From: Fidelibacterota bacterium
Lineage (GTDB): Bacteria > Fidelibacterota > Marinisomatia > Marinisomatales > TCS55
Direction: 5' to 3'
Assembly: GCA_002724735.1 (NCBI GenBank)
Contig: PBPT01000012.1
Coordinates: 8,632 to 44,902 of the forward strand
Length of the DNA: 36,271 nucleotides
Each line of letters starts with the position of its first letter. Within the stretch, counting starts at the first letter, position 1. Positions 16,432-25,708 of the stretch are shown one piece after another. Position numbers and translations under genes: made by a program. Under the pieces are notes generated by a model that worked only from the letters and a program-made list of their open reading frames with translations, was not told the DNA's origin and made no database searches.

Positions 16432-17627
16432 GCGCCAAATACTATTTGACCGTTTTTTATTACATGCCTTATCGGATGGTCAGTGACATAGTAGGGTATG
16501 TCAAAAAGGGTATCAATTTCCCAAATAACCAAATCAGCTTTTTTATTGATTTCAATAGATCCAACTTCATTCTCACATCCAAGCGCTAAGGCTCCATTAT
16601 AAGTTGCGGCAATAAATGCCTCCTCAATACTCATTGACATACTCATGACAGCCAATGTCATAATAAAAGGAATTGACTGAATATGGCAACTTCCAGGATT
16701 AAAATCAGTTGCTAATGCGACAATTGCACCATAATCGATTAACTTTCTTGCGGGAGCATACGTTTTTTTATTTAAAAAAAATGTTGTGCCAGGTAGCAGG
16801 GTCGCTACAACGTTATTTTCTACTAATGATTGAATGCTACGATCATCAATCGCCATTAAATGATCTGCTGAAACCGCACCCATATCAGCAGCGAGCTGAC
16901 TTGCGCCGATATTACTAAACTCATCTGCGTGAATGCGAGGAATGAAACCATAGTCTAAACCGCGCTTAATAATTGTACGTGCATGATCTACTGAAAAATA
17001 ACCCTCCTCACAAAACACGTCTATATATTTAGCGATACCTTGCTCATAAACAGCTGGAATCATCTCATCAATGATAAGATTTACAAAACCTTGTTGGTTT
17101 TTTTGATACTCGACAGGAAAAGCGTGTGCGCCCATAAAGGTTGGGACAAGATCAATGCTATGATTTAAATCAAGATTTTTAATTACTTCTAAAGATTTAA
17201 GCTCTGAGTCGGTATTTAATCCATAACCAGTTTTAGCTTCTATCGTTGTAGTACCCAGAGAAATAAACCTATCCATTCTTTTAAACGCTTTGTTATATAA
17301 CTCATCAGCGGTAGAATTTCTGACTCCCTCAATGCTTGAAATTATACCACCACCATTACGAGCTATTTCCTCATAGGTTTCTCCTAGGAGTCGCTGTTGA
17401 TGCTCCTCATTTCGATTATTGTCAAAGATTGGGTGAGTATGTGAATCTATAAAGCCAGGTGTAACTAGTTTTCCTTTACAATCTATTGAGTTATTTGATG
17501 TCGGAGATCCTATGCTTGCAATGTATCCATTTTGAACTTGCAAAGATGTATTTCTTTCATAGCGTAATACATTTCCATCATAAACAGGCAAACACCCAAT
17601 GTTGTGAAGTTCAATATCAAATGACAT
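16428..17627 (-). CDS. hutI: Imidazolonepropionase
   Basis: I start at ATG 17627, one base after the hutU stop, rather than at the upstream in-frame codon. This gives 399 residues, the usual length. Amidohydrolase motifs are in place: HTHP at 63-66 with the first two metal histidines, the EAKTGYGL segment, AHAFP, RIHADEF and LATDFNPGS with the catalytic aspartate. The enzyme opens the imidazolone ring to give N-formimino-L-glutamate, step three of histidine catabolism. It is co-transcribed with hutU. Histidine ammonia-lyase (hutH) and a formiminoglutamate-processing enzyme are not in this window. Confidence 0.97.
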   Translation of the reverse strand: MSFDIELHNIGCLPVYDGNVLRYERNTSLQVQNGYIASIGSPTSNNSIDCKGKLVTPGFIDSHTHPIFDNNRNEEHQQRLLGETYEEIARNGGGIISSIEGVRNSTADELYNKAFKRMDRFISLGTTTIEAKTGYGLNTDSELKSLEVIKNLDLNHSIDLVPTFMGAHAFPVEYQKNQQGFVNLIIDEMIPAVYEQGIAKYIDVFCEEGYFSVDHARTIIKRGLDYGFIPRIHADEFSNIGASQLAADMGAVSADHLMAIDDRSIQSLVENNVVATLLPGTTFFLNKKTYAPARKLIDYGAIVALATDFNPGSCHIQSIPFIMTLAVMSMSMSIEEAFIAATYNGALALGCENEVGSIEINKKADLVIWEIDTLFDIPYYVTDHPIRHVIKNGQIVFGA

Positions 17628-17628
17628 A

Positions 17629-19275
17629 TTATTCTGGAATATCCACCTTCCAGTTTTTGGCATTTTTTATTGCTTCAGGGTAACCTGCGTCAACGTGTCT
17701 AAATATCCCCATTGCGGGATCATTTGTCAGCACTCGTTCAGCTCTTACAGACATTTCCTCGCTTCCATCAACGCAAATGACTTGTCCGGCATGTATTGAA
17801 AGCCCCATTCCAACACCACCACCTTGATGAATAGAAACCCAGGTAGCACCACTTGCAGTGTTAAGTAGAGCGTTTAGCAGAGGCCAATCTGCAACAGCAT
17901 CTGAACCATCCAACATAGATTCTGTTTCTCTAAAAGGAGATGCAACAGATCCACAATCTAAATGGTCCCTACCTATGACCACTGGTGCAGACAATTCTCC
18001 GCTGGATACCATTTTATTGAGCTTAACACCAAACTGTGCCCTTTGACCATAACCAAGCCAACAAATTCGCGATGGCAGTCCTTGAAACTGAACTTGATCT
18101 TTTGCCATTGTAATCCAATTAGACAGTACTGTATCATTTGGAAACATTTCTAATACGGCAGCGTCTGTTTTATAAATGTCTTCAGGGTCACCTGAAAGAG
18201 CTACCCATCTAAAAGGGCCTTTTCCTTCACAAAAAAGAGGACGAATGTATTCAGGTATAAATCCAGGAAAATCAAATGCATTTTCTAAACCTGCTTTTTT
18301 TGCTTGTCCTCTCAAGTTATTTCCATAATCAAAAGCAATTGACCCCTTTTTTTGAAGTTCTAAAATTGATTTACAATGGCCAACCATAGACTCAAACGAT
18401 TTTTCAATATACTCTTTTGGTTTATTTTTTCTAAAATCTTCAGAATTTTCTACAGAAATACCTGAGGGAACATACCCATCCAGCTCATCATGAGCTGAAG
18501 TTTGGTCTGTTACCATATCTGGTGTAAAATCTATTTCAACCATCTCTCTAATTATGTCAGCTGCATTACCAACTAATCCTATTGTAAGGGCTTTTTTATT
18601 GTTTTTTGATTCTAATGCAATTGATATTGCCTCCTTAAGCGAAAATACAGATATATCTAAATATTTTGTCTCAATTCGTCTTTTCATTCTGGATGGATCT
18701 ACTTCTATACAAATGGCAATTCCATTATTCATTTTAATTGCAAGAGGTTGAGCTCCACCCATACCGCCTAATCCAGCAGTAACAACTATCTTACCTGTGA
18801 GGTCGGAATTAAAATGTTTTTTGGCAGCGGCAGCAAACGTTTCATAGGTGCCTTGAAGGATTCCTTGCGTACCAATGTAAATCCATGAACCAGCCGTCAT
18901 TTGGCCATACATCATCAGCCCTTCTTTATCAAGATCGTTAAAAGTGTTCCATGTGGCCCATTCTGGTACCAAATTTGAATTTGCGATTAAAACTCTGGGG
19001 GCGTGAGGTTGTGTTTTAGCAATACCAATGGGTTTGCCAGACTGTATCAATAGAGTTTCATCAATGTCCATCCTCTTTAAACATTTTAAAATAGAATCAT
19101 AAGAGTTCCAGTTCCTTGCGGCCTTACCTTTTCCTCCATACACAACAAGATTATCAGGGTTTTCTGCAACTGATGCATCTAAATTATTTTGTATCATTCG
19201 GAAAGGAGCTTCCAATTGCCAGTTTTTACAATTAAGAGCGCTTCCAGTTGGCGATTGTATTTTACGTGATGTCAT
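17629..19275 (-). CDS. hutU: Urocanate hydratase
   Basis: The 548 residues match the family length of about 550. Visible signatures are [13 protein letters not shown] near residue 50, the NAD-binding [12 protein letters not shown] at 168-179, [16 protein letters not shown], and [15 protein letters not shown] with active-site Cys405. The enzyme uses tightly bound NAD+ to hydrate urocanate to imidazolonepropionate, step two of histidine breakdown. ATG 19275 has no obvious Shine-Dalgarno. The 51 bases upstream, up to the stop of the glycoside hydrolase gene, are AT-rich and show no clear promoter. The gene may therefore be read from further upstream or from an atypical promoter. Confidence 0.97.
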   Translation of the reverse strand: MTSRKIQSPTGSALNCKNWQLEAPFRMIQNNLDASVAENPDNLVVYGGKGKAARNWNSYDSILKCLKRMDIDETLLIQSGKPIGIAKTQPHAPRVLIANSNLVPEWATWNTFNDLDKEGLMMYGQMTAGSWIYIGTQGILQGTYETFAAAAKKHFNSDLTGKIVVTAGLGGMGGAQPLAIKMNNGIAICIEVDPSRMKRRIETKYLDISVFSLKEAISIALESKNNKKALTIGLVGNAADIIREMVEIDFTPDMVTDQTSAHDELDGYVPSGISVENSEDFRKNKPKEYIEKSFESMVGHCKSILELQKKGSIAFDYGNNLRGQAKKAGLENAFDFPGFIPEYIRPLFCEGKGPFRWVALSGDPEDIYKTDAAVLEMFPNDTVLSNWITMAKDQVQFQGLPSRICWLGYGQRAQFGVKLNKMVSSGELSAPVVIGRDHLDCGSVASPFRETESMLDGSDAVADWPLLNALLNTASGATWVSIHQGGGVGMGLSIHAGQVICVDGSEEMSVRAERVLTNDPAMGIFRHVDAGYPEAIKNAKNWKVDIPE

Positions 19276-19326
19276 TATATTTTTTAAAAAAATATTTAAA
19301 ATAATGCACTGTGATGATAGCTAAAG

Positions 19327-20478
19327 TTATTTATAAATATAATCCTTTATGGTGCGAAAATAAGACATGTTTTGAATTAGTGAGTTGTATGAAAAAAAAG
19401 CAATTGAATTAAATCGTGTTACCTTGGTGTATTTTACCTTGTTTAATGCTTCATTAGGTTTTTGATTATATGTAGAAACTCCCATAACAATTTTCTTACG
19501 ATATTTACTGGGTAAGTTATCATACATAATATCAATGTTTGCTGCGAACACCTTAAGATCAGTAGCATAATTCATTGCAAAGGCTTTATCTAGATAACCT
19601 GCTACCAGCCATACATCCCACTCTTGATAAAATCTTTCTCTAGCCTCATACAGGCTTGGCTTAACTGCCGCCGTAAGCATTACTCCAGGATTAATTAATG
19701 AAATCATATCCTTAGTATCGCTAACAAGATCAGTAACAGACTTTCTTAAATAATCATTCCATGGCTGCGTTGAAAACAAATCATTTTCAGTGCTCAAGCC
19801 TGAAGTATGATTATATTTTTTAAAATTTGCAATGGCATATGGATTTTTTCCGTAATCAGAGTCATGATAACGAACATAATCAAGATGTAGCCCATCAATA
19901 TCATAATTTTGAACTAATTCCTTAAAAACTCGAATAAGATATTTATTTACATTTGGATGGCCCGGTGAAAGATATAACCCCTCAAAGTTTTTTTTAGTTA
20001 TTCTATTTTTTTGCAAGGATTTTTTTACATTTATTGGACCAACATTGTTATTATCTAACCAATCAGAGCGAGAAAACACCAAATGTTCATTTTGAACTGG
20101 CATTGTAGCTGAAGACCATAATAAATATGTGTTTACCCATACATGAACTTTTAAGCCCTTTTGTTTTGCAATTGGGATTAAATATGCAAGAGGGTCAAAG
20201 TCTAAATTTTTTATCAGTGAGGATTTAGGTACAAAAACTGAATTATAATAAGCATCACCCCTACCTCTAACTTGAACTACTATATTATTAAATCTATTGA
20301 TAACTGCATATTCAATCATTCTATCAATACTATTTTCTGTTACTAATGAAGAACGGACAACCCAAATATAACGATCTTTAAATTGTGATTTTTGAGCAGA
20401 AATCTGGATGGTCTGTAAAAACAAAAAGGCAATAAAAATTGCCTTTTTTAAATGAAAATAAATGAGAGAAATTGTCAA
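19327..20478 (-). CDS. Secreted GHL10/DUF187-type glycoside hydrolase-like protein
   Basis: This 383-residue protein starts at a TTG that overlaps the rplQ stop (TTGA). The N-terminus is a signal peptide (LKKAIFIAFLFLQTIQISAQ). The mature part has the features of the family GHL10 (DUF187, YngK-like) TIM barrel. These include IWVVRSSLVTE, VVQVRGRGDAYYNS, KQKGLKVHVWVNTYLLW, YLSPGHPNVNKYL, DIDGLHLDYVRYHDSDY with likely catalytic acidic residues, and a later VWLVAGYLDKAFAMNYATD. Family members are thought to act on peptidoglycan or other glycans; the substrate here is unknown. A hairpin terminator lies within its first codons, so it may be expressed only at the level of read-through from the ribosomal operon. 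Confidence 0.87.
   Translation of the reverse strand: MTISLIYFHLKKAIFIAFLFLQTIQISAQKSQFKDRYIWVVRSSLVTENSIDRMIEYAVINRFNNIVVQVRGRGDAYYNSVFVPKSSLIKNLDFDPLAYLIPIAKQKGLKVHVWVNTYLLWSSATMPVQNEHLVFSRSDWLDNNNVGPINVKKSLQKNRITKKNFEGLYLSPGHPNVNKYLIRVFKELVQNYDIDGLHLDYVRYHDSDYGKNPYAIANFKKYNHTSGLSTENDLFSTQPWNDYLRKSVTDLVSDTKDMISLINPGVMLTAAVKPSLYEARERFYQEWDVWLVAGYLDKAFAMNYATDLKVFAANIDIMYDNLPSKYRKKIVMGVSTYNQKPNEALNKVKYTKVTRFNSIAFFSYNSLIQNMSYFRTIKDYIYK
20423..20448. terminator. Perfect hairpin terminator inside the start of the GHL10 gene
   Basis: AAAAAGGCAAT (20423-20433) and ATTGCCTTTTT (20438-20448) form an 11-bp perfect stem with an AAAA loop. On the minus strand the stem is followed by TTTTTGTTTTT, the layout of an intrinsic terminator 27 bases after the rplQ stop. 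The bases also encode KKAIFIAFLFLQ of the signal peptide of the next gene. It probably terminates or attenuates the ribosomal operon transcript. Confidence 0.7.
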
Positions 20479-20876
20479 GCTTCTTTTGCAGTCTCTTCAA
20501 CCGCATCGTTCTCAACAGAAGTAAAGTCTACAAACTCAATGATGGAGACTGATGCGCGATCGTTATCACGAAAACCTCGCTTGATGATTCTGGTATATCC
20601 TCCATTCCTATCAATGTAAGTTGGAGCAATGTCATGTACAAGACTGTGAACAGAATCTTTGTAAGGTAATTTTTTCATAATTTGTCTGATTGAATTGAAA
20701 TCAGCTTTTTTAGCTTTGGTAATCAATGGCTCGATAAAGGTTCGTAATTCTTTCGCTCTAGAATCAGTTGTTTGAATTCTTTTGTGGAGAATCAAATTCG
20801 AAGCAAGATTACGCAGCAGAGCTTTTCTATGAGATGGATTAACTCCGAGCTTTCTTCCTTTTTTTTGATGGCGCAT
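20475..20876 (-). CDS. rplQ: 50S ribosomal protein bL17
   Basis: The 133-residue protein opens MRHQKKGRKLGVNPSHRKAL, the family signature, and contains the AKELRTFIEPLITKAKK region. The last 20 residues are an acidic extension, as often seen in longer bL17. It lies 3 bases after the rpoA terminal stop, the usual end of the alpha operon. Its TGA stop shares bases with the TTG start of the GHL10 gene. Confidence 0.98.
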   Translation of the reverse strand: MRHQKKGRKLGVNPSHRKALLRNLASNLILHKRIQTTDSRAKELRTFIEPLITKAKKADFNSIRQIMKKLPYKDSVHSLVHDIAPTYIDRNGGYTRIIKRGFRDNDRASVSIIEFVDFTSVENDAVEETAKEA

Positions 20877-20879
20877 TTT

Positions 20880-21854
20880 TTATACTTCTAACTTTAGATA
20901 TTTATCAACATCCATTCCAAAGCTGATTCCCATATCATCTAGCTTTTCAACAAGCTCTGTTAACGACTTTCTTCCGAAATTCTTATACTTTAACATCTCA
21001 CTTTCTTCTTTGCTCACAAGTTCGTAAATATGCTTGATTCCAGCAGCTTGTAAGCAGTTATGGCTTCGAACGGACAGCTCCATTTCGTCTATGGTCAAAT
21101 TGAGCAAATTTCGTACCTGAATGATTTCTTCGCTAATCTTTTCAGTAACTTCAAGAACTTCAGGTTTTGCTATTGCTTAAACTAATTTTAAATGATCCAT
21201 TAAAACAGTTGCTGAATAACTAATTGCATCCTGAGGCGTAACTGAGCCGTCTGTTTCAATTTCCATTGAAAGAATTTCAATTGGGTCTTTAGCTCCAGGA
21301 ACAGGCTGTATGTTGTAAGTTACTTTAGTGACAGGATTAAAAATACTATCCATAGCAAGAGTACCAATTGGAGCATTTGGTAATTCATTTTCATCGGAAG
21401 GTATGTATCCCTTGCCCACACCTATTCTCAATTCAATTTCCATTTTTCCATTGGAATTAATTTCAGTGATATATTGATCTTGATTTAAGACTTCAAATTG
21501 ATCTGTTGCTTTTTGGATGTCAGCTGCTGTAAACACCTTTTTACCTTTCAAGGTTAGCTTAACATTGTCAACATCAGAGTCAGAAAGTTTAAATCTTACG
21601 CTTTTTAAATTTTGAATAATATCGGCCATATCTTCTTTGACGCCAGATATTGTAGAAAACTCATGCAGAACACCATCAACTTTTACATTTGTAATAGCAG
21701 CTCCCGGTAAGCTTGTAAGCAAGACACGTCTTAGTGCATTACCAACTGTAACACCGTACCCTCTCTCTAGTGGTTGAAGAACAAATTTACCATAAGTATC
21801 GGTAAGGGTATCTTTATCTGTTTTTATTTTTAGTTTATATTCTTTTTTTGCCAT
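20880..21854 (-). CDS. rpoA: RNA polymerase alpha subunit, split by an in-frame TAA in the linker
   Basis: The frame from ATG 21854 encodes the complete alpha N-terminal domain (225 residues) with the dimerisation segment LQPLERGYGVTVGNALRRVL, ending HLKLV. Codon 226 (21179-21177) is TAA. The same frame then continues without shift through a linker (AIAKPEVLEVTEKISEEII) and the complete C-terminal domain, including ELSVRSHNCLQAAGI and NFGRKSLTELVEKL, to a second TAA at 20880. Without the first stop the protein would be 324 residues, a normal alpha length. No ATG and only a weak TTG at 21107 could restart the C-terminal domain. A substitution error or a truly two-piece alpha are the options. 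Confidence 0.9.
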
Positions 21855-21874
21855 TAGATTAATTACCTCGTTTT

Positions 21875-22492
21875 TTATTTTGAGTATAACTCAACTACTA
21901 ATTGTTCATTTACCGTAAGCTGCATATCTTCTCGATCAGGAACGGCTACAAAATTACCTGTCATTTTAGCTTTATCTAGTTCTAACCAGGGAAAAGAAAT
22001 ATCACCTTTTACTTTTTTTATTGAATCCATAATTACATCTAGTTTTTTTGATTTATCTCTTACCTTGATAACATCTCCTGGCTTTAATGAAGCTGAAGGA
22101 TAGTTACATTTTCGATCATTAAGCAAGAAATGGGCATGTGAGACTAGTTGACGAGCTTGCGATCTAGTAGAAGCAAAACCCAATCTGTAAACTACACTAT
22201 CAAGCCTGCATTCCAAAAGCTGAAGGAGGCTCGTTCCGGTCTCCCCTTTCATTTTTTCTGCTTTGTGAAAATAATTTCTAAATTGTTTTTCTAGAACCCC
22301 ATACATCGCTTTTATTTTTTGTTTTTCTTGCAACTGAATTCCATAGTTTGATAATCTTTTTCTTCTATTTGGACCATGCTGACCAGGGGTATATGGTTTT
22401 TTGTTTAGCAATGCATCATATTTTGGATTACCAAAAATATTCTCGCCAAATTTCCTAACTAATTTTCCTTTGGGTGTATCAACTTTTGACAT
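21875..22492 (-). CDS. rpsD: 30S ribosomal protein uS4, zinc-free form
   Basis: The start is ATG 22492 (MSKVDTPKGKLVRKFGENIF); the longer in-frame extension is not conserved. The 205-residue protein has YTPGQHGPNRRKRLSNYGIQ, EKQKIKAMYGVLEKQFRNYF and the S4 RNA-binding domain LECRLDSVVYRLGFASTRSQ...VSHAHFLLND. It lacks the N-terminal CxxC zinc site, as in Bacteroidota. It binds 16S rRNA early in 30S assembly. It ends 20 bases before rpoA. Confidence 0.98.
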   Translation of the reverse strand: MSKVDTPKGKLVRKFGENIFGNPKYDALLNKKPYTPGQHGPNRRKRLSNYGIQLQEKQKIKAMYGVLEKQFRNYFHKAEKMKGETGTSLLQLLECRLDSVVYRLGFASTRSQARQLVSHAHFLLNDRKCNYPSASLKPGDVIKVRDKSKKLDVIMDSIKKVKGDISFPWLELDKAKMTGNFVAVPDREDMQLTVNEQLVVELYSK

Positions 22493-22499
22493 AAATATC

Positions 22500-22892
22500 T
22501 TAAACCCTTCTTCTTTTTGGCGGTCTACATCCGTTGTGAGGCAAAGGAGTAACATCTTTGATTGAAACAACCTCTAAACCAGCTACTGCAAGCGCTCTTA
22601 TTGCAGATTCTCTTCCAGCTCCTGGACCCTTAACTCTGACATCTACTGTTTTCATGCCCATCTGAACAGCTTCATTAGCTGCTTTTTCAGCAGCCATTGT
22701 CGCAGCAAATGCTGTGCTTTTTCTTGATCCCTTAAAACCACTAGTTCCAGCAGTCGACCATGCAACAACATTGCCAAATTTATCAGTAAGCGTAATATGA
22801 GTATTATTAAAAGTAGCTTTAACATGGGCTATTCCAGCAGTATCTACGCTGCCTTTCTTTTTTCTTTTTTTAGTATCTTTTGTTTGTGCCAT
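22500..22892 (-). CDS. rpsK: 30S ribosomal protein uS11
   Basis: The start is ATG 22892 ([14 protein letters not shown]), four bases after rpsM. The longer in-frame reading runs into rpsM and is spurious. The 130 residues carry the conserved [35 protein letters not shown] and C-terminal [19 protein letters not shown]. The protein lies on the platform of the 30S subunit near the mRNA exit. It is part of the alpha operon order rpsM-rpsK-rpsD-rpoA-rplQ. Confidence 0.98.
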   Translation of the reverse strand: MAQTKDTKKRKKKGSVDTAGIAHVKATFNNTHITLTDKFGNVVAWSTAGTSGFKGSRKSTAFAATMAAEKAANEAVQMGMKTVDVRVKGPGAGRESAIRALAVAGLEVVSIKDVTPLPHNGCRPPKRRRV

Positions 22893-22896
22893 AAAT

Positions 22897-23271
22897 TTAT
22901 GCTTTCTTTCCGAGTCCGATAGTTCTTCTCTTACCTTTGCGTGTTCTCGAGTTTGTTTTTGTTCGCTGGCCATTTACTGGTAGACCGCGACGATGTCTTA
23001 ACCCCTGGTAGCAACCAATATCTCTTTTCCTCTTTATATTCATAGAAACTTGAGTTCTATGCTCTCCTTCTACTCTTATCTCTAGAGCGGTGATTGCATC
23101 TCTAATTGCTACAACTTGATTATCGGTAAGGTCTTTAACTCTTTTATCCTCATCGACTTTAGCTTTAACGCAAATATTTTTTGCCTGGGTAAGTCCAATT
23201 CCATGAATATAGCATAAAGAATATGGAACTTTCTTTTCTCTTGGTATATCTACACCTGCTATACGAGCCAA
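22897..23271 (-). CDS. rpsM: 30S ribosomal protein uS13
   Basis: The 124-residue protein begins [19 protein letters not shown] and has the helix-two-turn-helix [17 protein letters not shown]. The signature [20 protein letters not shown] and a basic C-terminal tail follow. It contacts the 50S subunit and the P-site tRNA at the head of the 30S. It lies 9 bases after rpmJ. Confidence 0.98.
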   Translation of the reverse strand: MARIAGVDIPREKKVPYSLCYIHGIGLTQAKNICVKAKVDEDKRVKDLTDNQVVAIRDAITALEIRVEGEHRTQVSMNIKRKRDIGCYQGLRHRRGLPVNGQRTKTNSRTRKGKRRTIGLGKKA

Positions 23272-23280
23272 ATTCTACTC

Positions 23281-23394
23281 CTATCCTTGCCTTTGTTTGT
23301 GTTTGGGGTTTTCACATATAACCATAACAACACCTTTGCGACGTATTATTTTACATTTGTCACAAATTTTTTTTACTGATGCTCTTACTTTCAT
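23281..23394 (-). CDS. rpmJ: 50S ribosomal protein bL36
   Basis: This 37-residue gene is [15 protein letters not shown]... ending in KHKQRQG. The zinc ribbon is complete (Cys11, Cys14, Cys27, His32), so it is the zinc-binding form. It sits between infA, which ends at 23396, and rpsM, its normal place. Confidence 0.97.
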   Translation of the reverse strand: MKVRASVKKICDKCKIIRRKGVVMVICENPKHKQRQG

Positions 23395-23395
23395 T

Positions 23396-23623
23396 CTATT
23401 TGTTTCTATAAGTTATTCGACCTCTTGTAAGGTCGTAGGGTGAAATCTCAAGCTTGACGATATCACCCGGTAAAATTTTTATAAAATGCATTCTCATTTT
23501 TCCACTAACATGCGCTAATACTTCGTGTTTGTTATCACCAATTTCAACTTCAACTCTAAACATTGCGTTTGGAAGAGTCTCTTTAATTACCCCTTCAACT
23601 TGTATTGCTTCTTCTTTAGCCAT
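23396..23623 (-). CDS. infA: Translation initiation factor IF-1
   Basis: The start is ATG 23623 ([20 protein letters not shown]), overlapping the map stop by 8 bases. The 75-residue OB-fold protein has the conserved [17 protein letters not shown] and [17 protein letters not shown]-1 occupies the A site of the 30S subunit during initiation. The upstream in-frame codon that would add five residues is not supported by family length. Confidence 0.98.
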   Translation of the reverse strand: MAKEEAIQVEGVIKETLPNAMFRVEVEIGDNKHEVLAHVSGKMRMHFIKILPGDIVKLEISPYDLTRGRITYRNK

Positions 23624-24374
23624 TTTTAGATACCGCACTTAGTATTTTTGGACCATCTGAAGTAATTGCTATTGTATGTTCAAAATGAGCAGAAACTTTA
23701 CCATCAGCAGTTCTAATTGTCCAACCATCTGCATCAGTTACAACCTCTTTGTTACCCATATTAATCATTGGCTCAATTGCGATACACATTCCTTCACACA
23801 ATTTATAACCTTGTTTGGGATTTCCGTAGTTTGGTATTTGAGGCTCTTCATGTAGATTTGAACCAATTCCATGGCCAACAAGTTCACGAACAACAGAATA
23901 TCCATTTTTTTCTGCATGAGATTGTATAGCATATCCTATATCAGAAACATAATTACCAGGCTTTGCCTCTGCAATGCCTTTCGTTAGACAGTCTTTGGTT
24001 GTTTTCATTAATTTTTGTCTACTTTCTGAAACATTACCTACTGAAAAAGTGATAGCATGATCTCCATAGTAACCTTCTTTTTCAGCGCCGCAATCTATTC
24101 CAACTATCTGACCATCTTCTAAAAATTTGTTGCTGGGGATACCATGAACCACCTCATCGTCAACAGATACGCATAGAGTTGAGGGAAAACCCATATACCC
24201 CTTAAAGGCTGGTCTTGCTCCTTTGGATAAAATGAATTCTTCAGCCATTTGGTCTAAATCAATAATTTTAATTCCGGGTCTTACATGCTCAGAGAGCATA
24301 TTTAAAGTATCAGCAACGATTTGGCAGCTCGCCGAAATAAGGGAAATTTCTCTATCAGTTCTAATATGCACCAT
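23616..24374 (-). CDS. map: Methionine aminopeptidase type I
   Basis: The 252-residue M24A enzyme has all five metal ligands in context: two Asp in [15 protein letters not shown], His in [14 protein letters not shown], Glu in IAIEPMIN and Glu in HFEHTIAI. It removes the initiator methionine co-translationally. It starts one base after secY, without adk in between, the gene order common in the FCB group. Confidence 0.97.
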   Translation of the reverse strand: MVHIRTDREISLISASCQIVADTLNMLSEHVRPGIKIIDLDQMAEEFILSKGARPAFKGYMGFPSTLCVSVDDEVVHGIPSNKFLEDGQIVGIDCGAEKEGYYGDHAITFSVGNVSESRQKLMKTTKDCLTKGIAEAKPGNYVSDIGYAIQSHAEKNGYSVVRELVGHGIGSNLHEEPQIPNYGNPKQGYKLCEGMCIAIEPMINMGNKEVVTDADGWTIRTADGKVSAHFEHTIAITSDGPKILSAVSKNG

Positions 24375-24375
24375 C

Positions 24376-25704
24376 CTAAATTCTTCTTCTGCCTCTTATT
24401 TTACCTTTAGATAGGAAGCCATCATAATGACGACTCATTAAATGAGATTCAATTTGCTGCAATGTATCAAGAGCAACGCCTACAATAATCAATAAACTAG
24501 TTCCTCCAAAAAATGAAGCTAAATCATAGCTTACATCCATAAGCTGCATTAGTACGTAAGGAAAAACAGCAACAGCGGCTAACGCAAATGAGCCTGGTAA
24601 TGTTACGCGAGATAAAATATTATCTATATATTCAGCAGTTTTTTTTCCAGGTCTAATACCAGGTATAAAACCGCCATGTTGCTTCATTTGCTGAGAAACT
24701 TGGGTGGGATCAAAAGCAATGGCAGTATAAAAATATGTAAAAAATACGATCATCAAACCAAATACTATCCAGTAAAAGGGATGGTCAAAAGAAAACCAAC
24801 GCATAACAGCCTGCATGAAAGGACTTTCGTTAAAAAATGTTGCAATAGTGCTCGGTATAAACATTATACTTTGCGCAAAAATAATTGGCATGACACCTGC
24901 AGTATTTACCTTAAGCGGAATGTGCGTAGACTGTCCACCGTAGACTTTTCTACCAACAACGCGCTTGGCATAAGAGACAGGTATTTTTCGAGTTCCCTGT
25001 GTTAACAAAACAACAAAACATATTACAGCTAGCATTATTCCAATTAAAATAAGCTCGCTTAGTAAGCTTCTAACTCCCTCATTAATTAATGCAACTTCAC
25101 CAACAATCACATTGGGAAGTCTTGAAACAATTCCAATCATTATAATAAGAGAAATACCATTTCCTATTCCTCTTTCGGTAATCCTTTCACCAAGCCACAT
25201 TAATAAGATTGTACCAGTAATTAAACAAATTGTACCTGTAAAAATAAATGAAAATCCGGGGTTTATTACTACAGACTGACCACCAGATGACATTGAAGGT
25301 AGAAAAACGGCAACAATACCATATGCCTGCATTGCAGATATTAAAACAGTTAAATATCGTGTTACTTGTGTAATCTTTTTCCTTCCAGCCTCTCCTTCTT
25401 TTTGAAGCCTTTGAAAATAAGGAACAACAGTACTCATTAACTGAATGATAATTGAGGCAGAAATATAAGGCATTATGCCAAGGGCAAAAAGCGTAGCTTT
25501 TTCAAAAGCGCCTCCTGCAAATAAATTATAAAGCCCTAAAAGTGTATTCTGATATCCTTGAAATGCAGCACTTAAGGCATCACTATTAATACCTGGTATG
25601 GGGATATGAGCACCAAGCCTTGCAACAATGAGAACTCCTAAAGTAAAAAGAATTCTTTTGCGTAATTCAGGAATGATAAAAATAGATTTAAGCTTATCGA
25701 TCAT
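24376..25704 (-). CDS. secY: Protein translocase subunit SecY
   Basis: The start is ATG 25704 (MIDKLKSIFIIPELRKRI), four bases after rplO. An upstream in-frame codon would run into rplO. The 442-residue protein has the ten-helix SecY pattern with IPIPGIN, GIMPYISASIIIQLM, ERGIGNGISLIIMIGI and GGFIPGIRPGKKTAEYI. It forms the inner-membrane protein-conducting channel. The C-terminus ends in the basic tail RGRRRI. Confidence 0.98.
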   Translation of the reverse strand: MIDKLKSIFIIPELRKRILFTLGVLIVARLGAHIPIPGINSDALSAAFQGYQNTLLGLYNLFAGGAFEKATLFALGIMPYISASIIIQLMSTVVPYFQRLQKEGEAGRKKITQVTRYLTVLISAMQAYGIVAVFLPSMSSGGQSVVINPGFSFIFTGTICLITGTILLMWLGERITERGIGNGISLIIMIGIVSRLPNVIVGEVALINEGVRSLLSELILIGIMLAVICFVVLLTQGTRKIPVSYAKRVVGRKVYGGQSTHIPLKVNTAGVMPIIFAQSIMFIPSTIATFFNESPFMQAVMRWFSFDHPFYWIVFGLMIVFFTYFYTAIAFDPTQVSQQMKQHGGFIPGIRPGKKTAEYIDNILSRVTLPGSFALAAVAVFPYVLMQLMDVSYDLASFFGGTSLLIIVGVALDTLQQIESHLMSRHYDGFLSKGKIRGRRRI

Positions 25705-25708
25705 TAAA

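Noticed and set aside
19276-19326. AT-rich palindrome before hutU as promoter, operator or riboswitch
   Set aside because: The symmetry is only A/T runs. No -35/-10 pair and no structured leader is visible in 51 bases.
21107-21179. Frameshift as the cause of the rpoA split
   Set aside because: Both parts and the linker are in one frame, with 975 bases from first to last codon divisible by three. Only a substitution explains it.
22893-22973. N-terminal extension of uS11 reaching into rpsM
   Set aside because: The extra 27 residues are the rpsM C-terminal region read in another frame and are not part of the family.
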